This document shows positions 7,162 through 7,367 of a stretch of 7,367 bases of DNA, piece after piece (the first letter of the stretch is position 1; every line of letters begins with the position of its first letter). The stretch spans positions 27,773 through 35,139 of the forward strand of contig DBYW01000027.1 in NCBI GenBank assembly GCA_002311645.1, given 5' to 3'. Under the pieces are notes generated by a model, which ran no database searches, was not told the origin of the DNA, and saw only the letters and a list, made by a program, of their open reading frames with translations. The translations under genes were made by a program, and so were the position numbers. The stretch comes from Bacteroidales bacterium UBA1176. Its GTDB lineage: Bacteria; Bacteroidota; Bacteroidia; Bacteroidales; WCHB1-69.

Positions 7162-7191
7162 AAAAAATCGTGGAAGTACGGACATTCCACG
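7162..7191 (-). terminator. Inverted repeat plus T-run: terminator of an upstream gene, or operator
   Basis: CGTGGAA (7169-7175) and TTCCACG (7185-7191) form a perfect 7-bp inverted repeat with a 9-nt spacer. Read on the minus strand the repeat is followed by A and then TTTTTT (7167-7162). That is the layout of an intrinsic terminator for a minus-strand gene lying beyond 7367. The plus strand has no T-run after it. Its position 10 bp upstream of the -7 element and across the -33 region equally fits a binding site for a dimeric regulator of the glycogen gene. The sequence alone does not decide between these. Confidence 0.45.
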
Positions 7192-7272
7192 GGCGTATGC
7201 TCGATTTCTTTTAGGTGGTTATATACATGATGGCACCAGGCCGGGATAAACGCCACATTTTTCCAACGTCTC

Positions 7273-7330
7273 CTTTTCGCGGCGAGCAAATTTCATGCAT
7301 CTTGGATGCCGACTCCCGCGCCGCGAGAGG
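7273..7330 (+). repeat. Nested inverted repeat, possible structured RNA
   Basis: TCGCGGCG (7277-7284) is exactly complementary to CGCCGCGA (7319-7326). Read as plus-strand RNA the pairing extends to 7273-7330 as a 12-bp stem containing two G-U pairs; in the minus-strand RNA those positions become A-C mismatches. Inside the loop GCATC (7297-7301) pairs with GATGC (7305-7309) around TTG. A stem enclosing a small hairpin is more order than expected by chance in 58 bases, but the GC-rich composition makes such pairings easier. It matches no RNA family I know. Confidence 0.4.
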
Positions 7331-7353
7331 TTCTCTGTGCTGTCGTTCCACCC

Positions 7354-7367
7354 CACACGGCCGTGTG
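7354..7367. repeat. Perfect 14-bp palindrome at the window edge
   Basis: CACACGGCCGTGTG is fully self-complementary and reaches the last base of the window, so its true extent is unknown. It could be a protein-binding site, part of a terminator whose remainder lies outside, or part of a larger repeat with the structure at 7273-7330. Confidence 0.45.

Larger units (their letters stand above)
7192..7367. other. 176-bp end segment without a supportable gene
   Basis: No confident gene is visible. Several frames happen to be open to the window edge: a plus-strand frame from ATG 7227 (47 codons, no stop), and two minus-strand frames entering from the edge and stopping before the repeat at 7169-7191. 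All give compositions (rich in Arg, Ser and Cys) that I do not recognise, and at most one could be real. The segment holds a nested inverted repeat (7273-7330) and a terminal palindrome (7354-7367), listed separately. I found no tRNA-like cloverleaf. Confidence 0.5.

Noticed and set aside
7227..7367. Possible partial plus-strand gene starting ATG 7227
   Set aside because: It has only 47 codons, an unrecognisable Arg/Ser/Cys-rich product and no promoter match, and competing open frames exist on the other strand. More flanking sequence would decide it.
7205..7367. Possible 3' ends of minus-strand genes entering from the window edge
   Set aside because: Two overlapping frames are both open and both stop just before the hairpin at 7169-7191, which is suggestive. 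Neither translation resembles a known protein, and GC-rich DNA leaves frames open by chance.

Overview
The window looks like chromosomal DNA from a Bacteroidales bacterium, most likely close to Prevotella. Three things point there. Two intergenic regions carry exact matches to the Bacteroidetes -7 promoter element TAnnTTTG. None of the start codons with visible upstream sequence has a clear Shine-Dalgarno motif. A eukaryote-type (GT3) glycogen synthase is fused to a glycogen phosphorylase, an arrangement I associate with this group. The assignment rests on features recalled from the families, not on a database search.

Layout, left to right. Positions 1-1565 (+ strand) hold the 3' part of rpsB (ribosomal protein S2) and the complete tsf (elongation factor Ts), 32 bp apart in one operon. 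A strong intrinsic terminator closes this operon. Its U-tract runs directly into a -7 element for the next gene at 1685-2788 (+), a 367-residue protein that resembles the GNAT acyltransferase superfamily but has no assigned substrate. This gene converges on the 1405-residue minus-strand gene at 2909-7126. A perfect 10-bp hairpin lies between them and ends the minus-strand transcript.

The large gene is the centrepiece. Residues 1 to about 545 form a complete glycogen synthase of the UDP-glucose-using GT3 type, with both catalytic glutamates of the E-x7-E motif. Residues from about 563 to the end form a complete GT35 alpha-glucan phosphorylase with its pyridoxal-phosphate lysine. One polypeptide therefore carries the enzyme that extends glycogen and the enzyme that degrades it. 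The arginine cluster that binds glucose-6-phosphate in eukaryotic GT3 enzymes appears to be missing, so control must work differently.

Upstream of the fusion gene, 7127-7367 contains a good -7 element and an inverted repeat with a T-run that could be a terminator or an operator. Beyond that is a GC-rich segment dense in inverted repeats, with no gene I can support. Functionally the window joins translation genes (S2, EF-Ts), an uncharacterised transferase-like protein and glycogen storage metabolism. Nothing suggests recent transfer, and I see no mobile element, CRISPR array, tRNA or rRNA.
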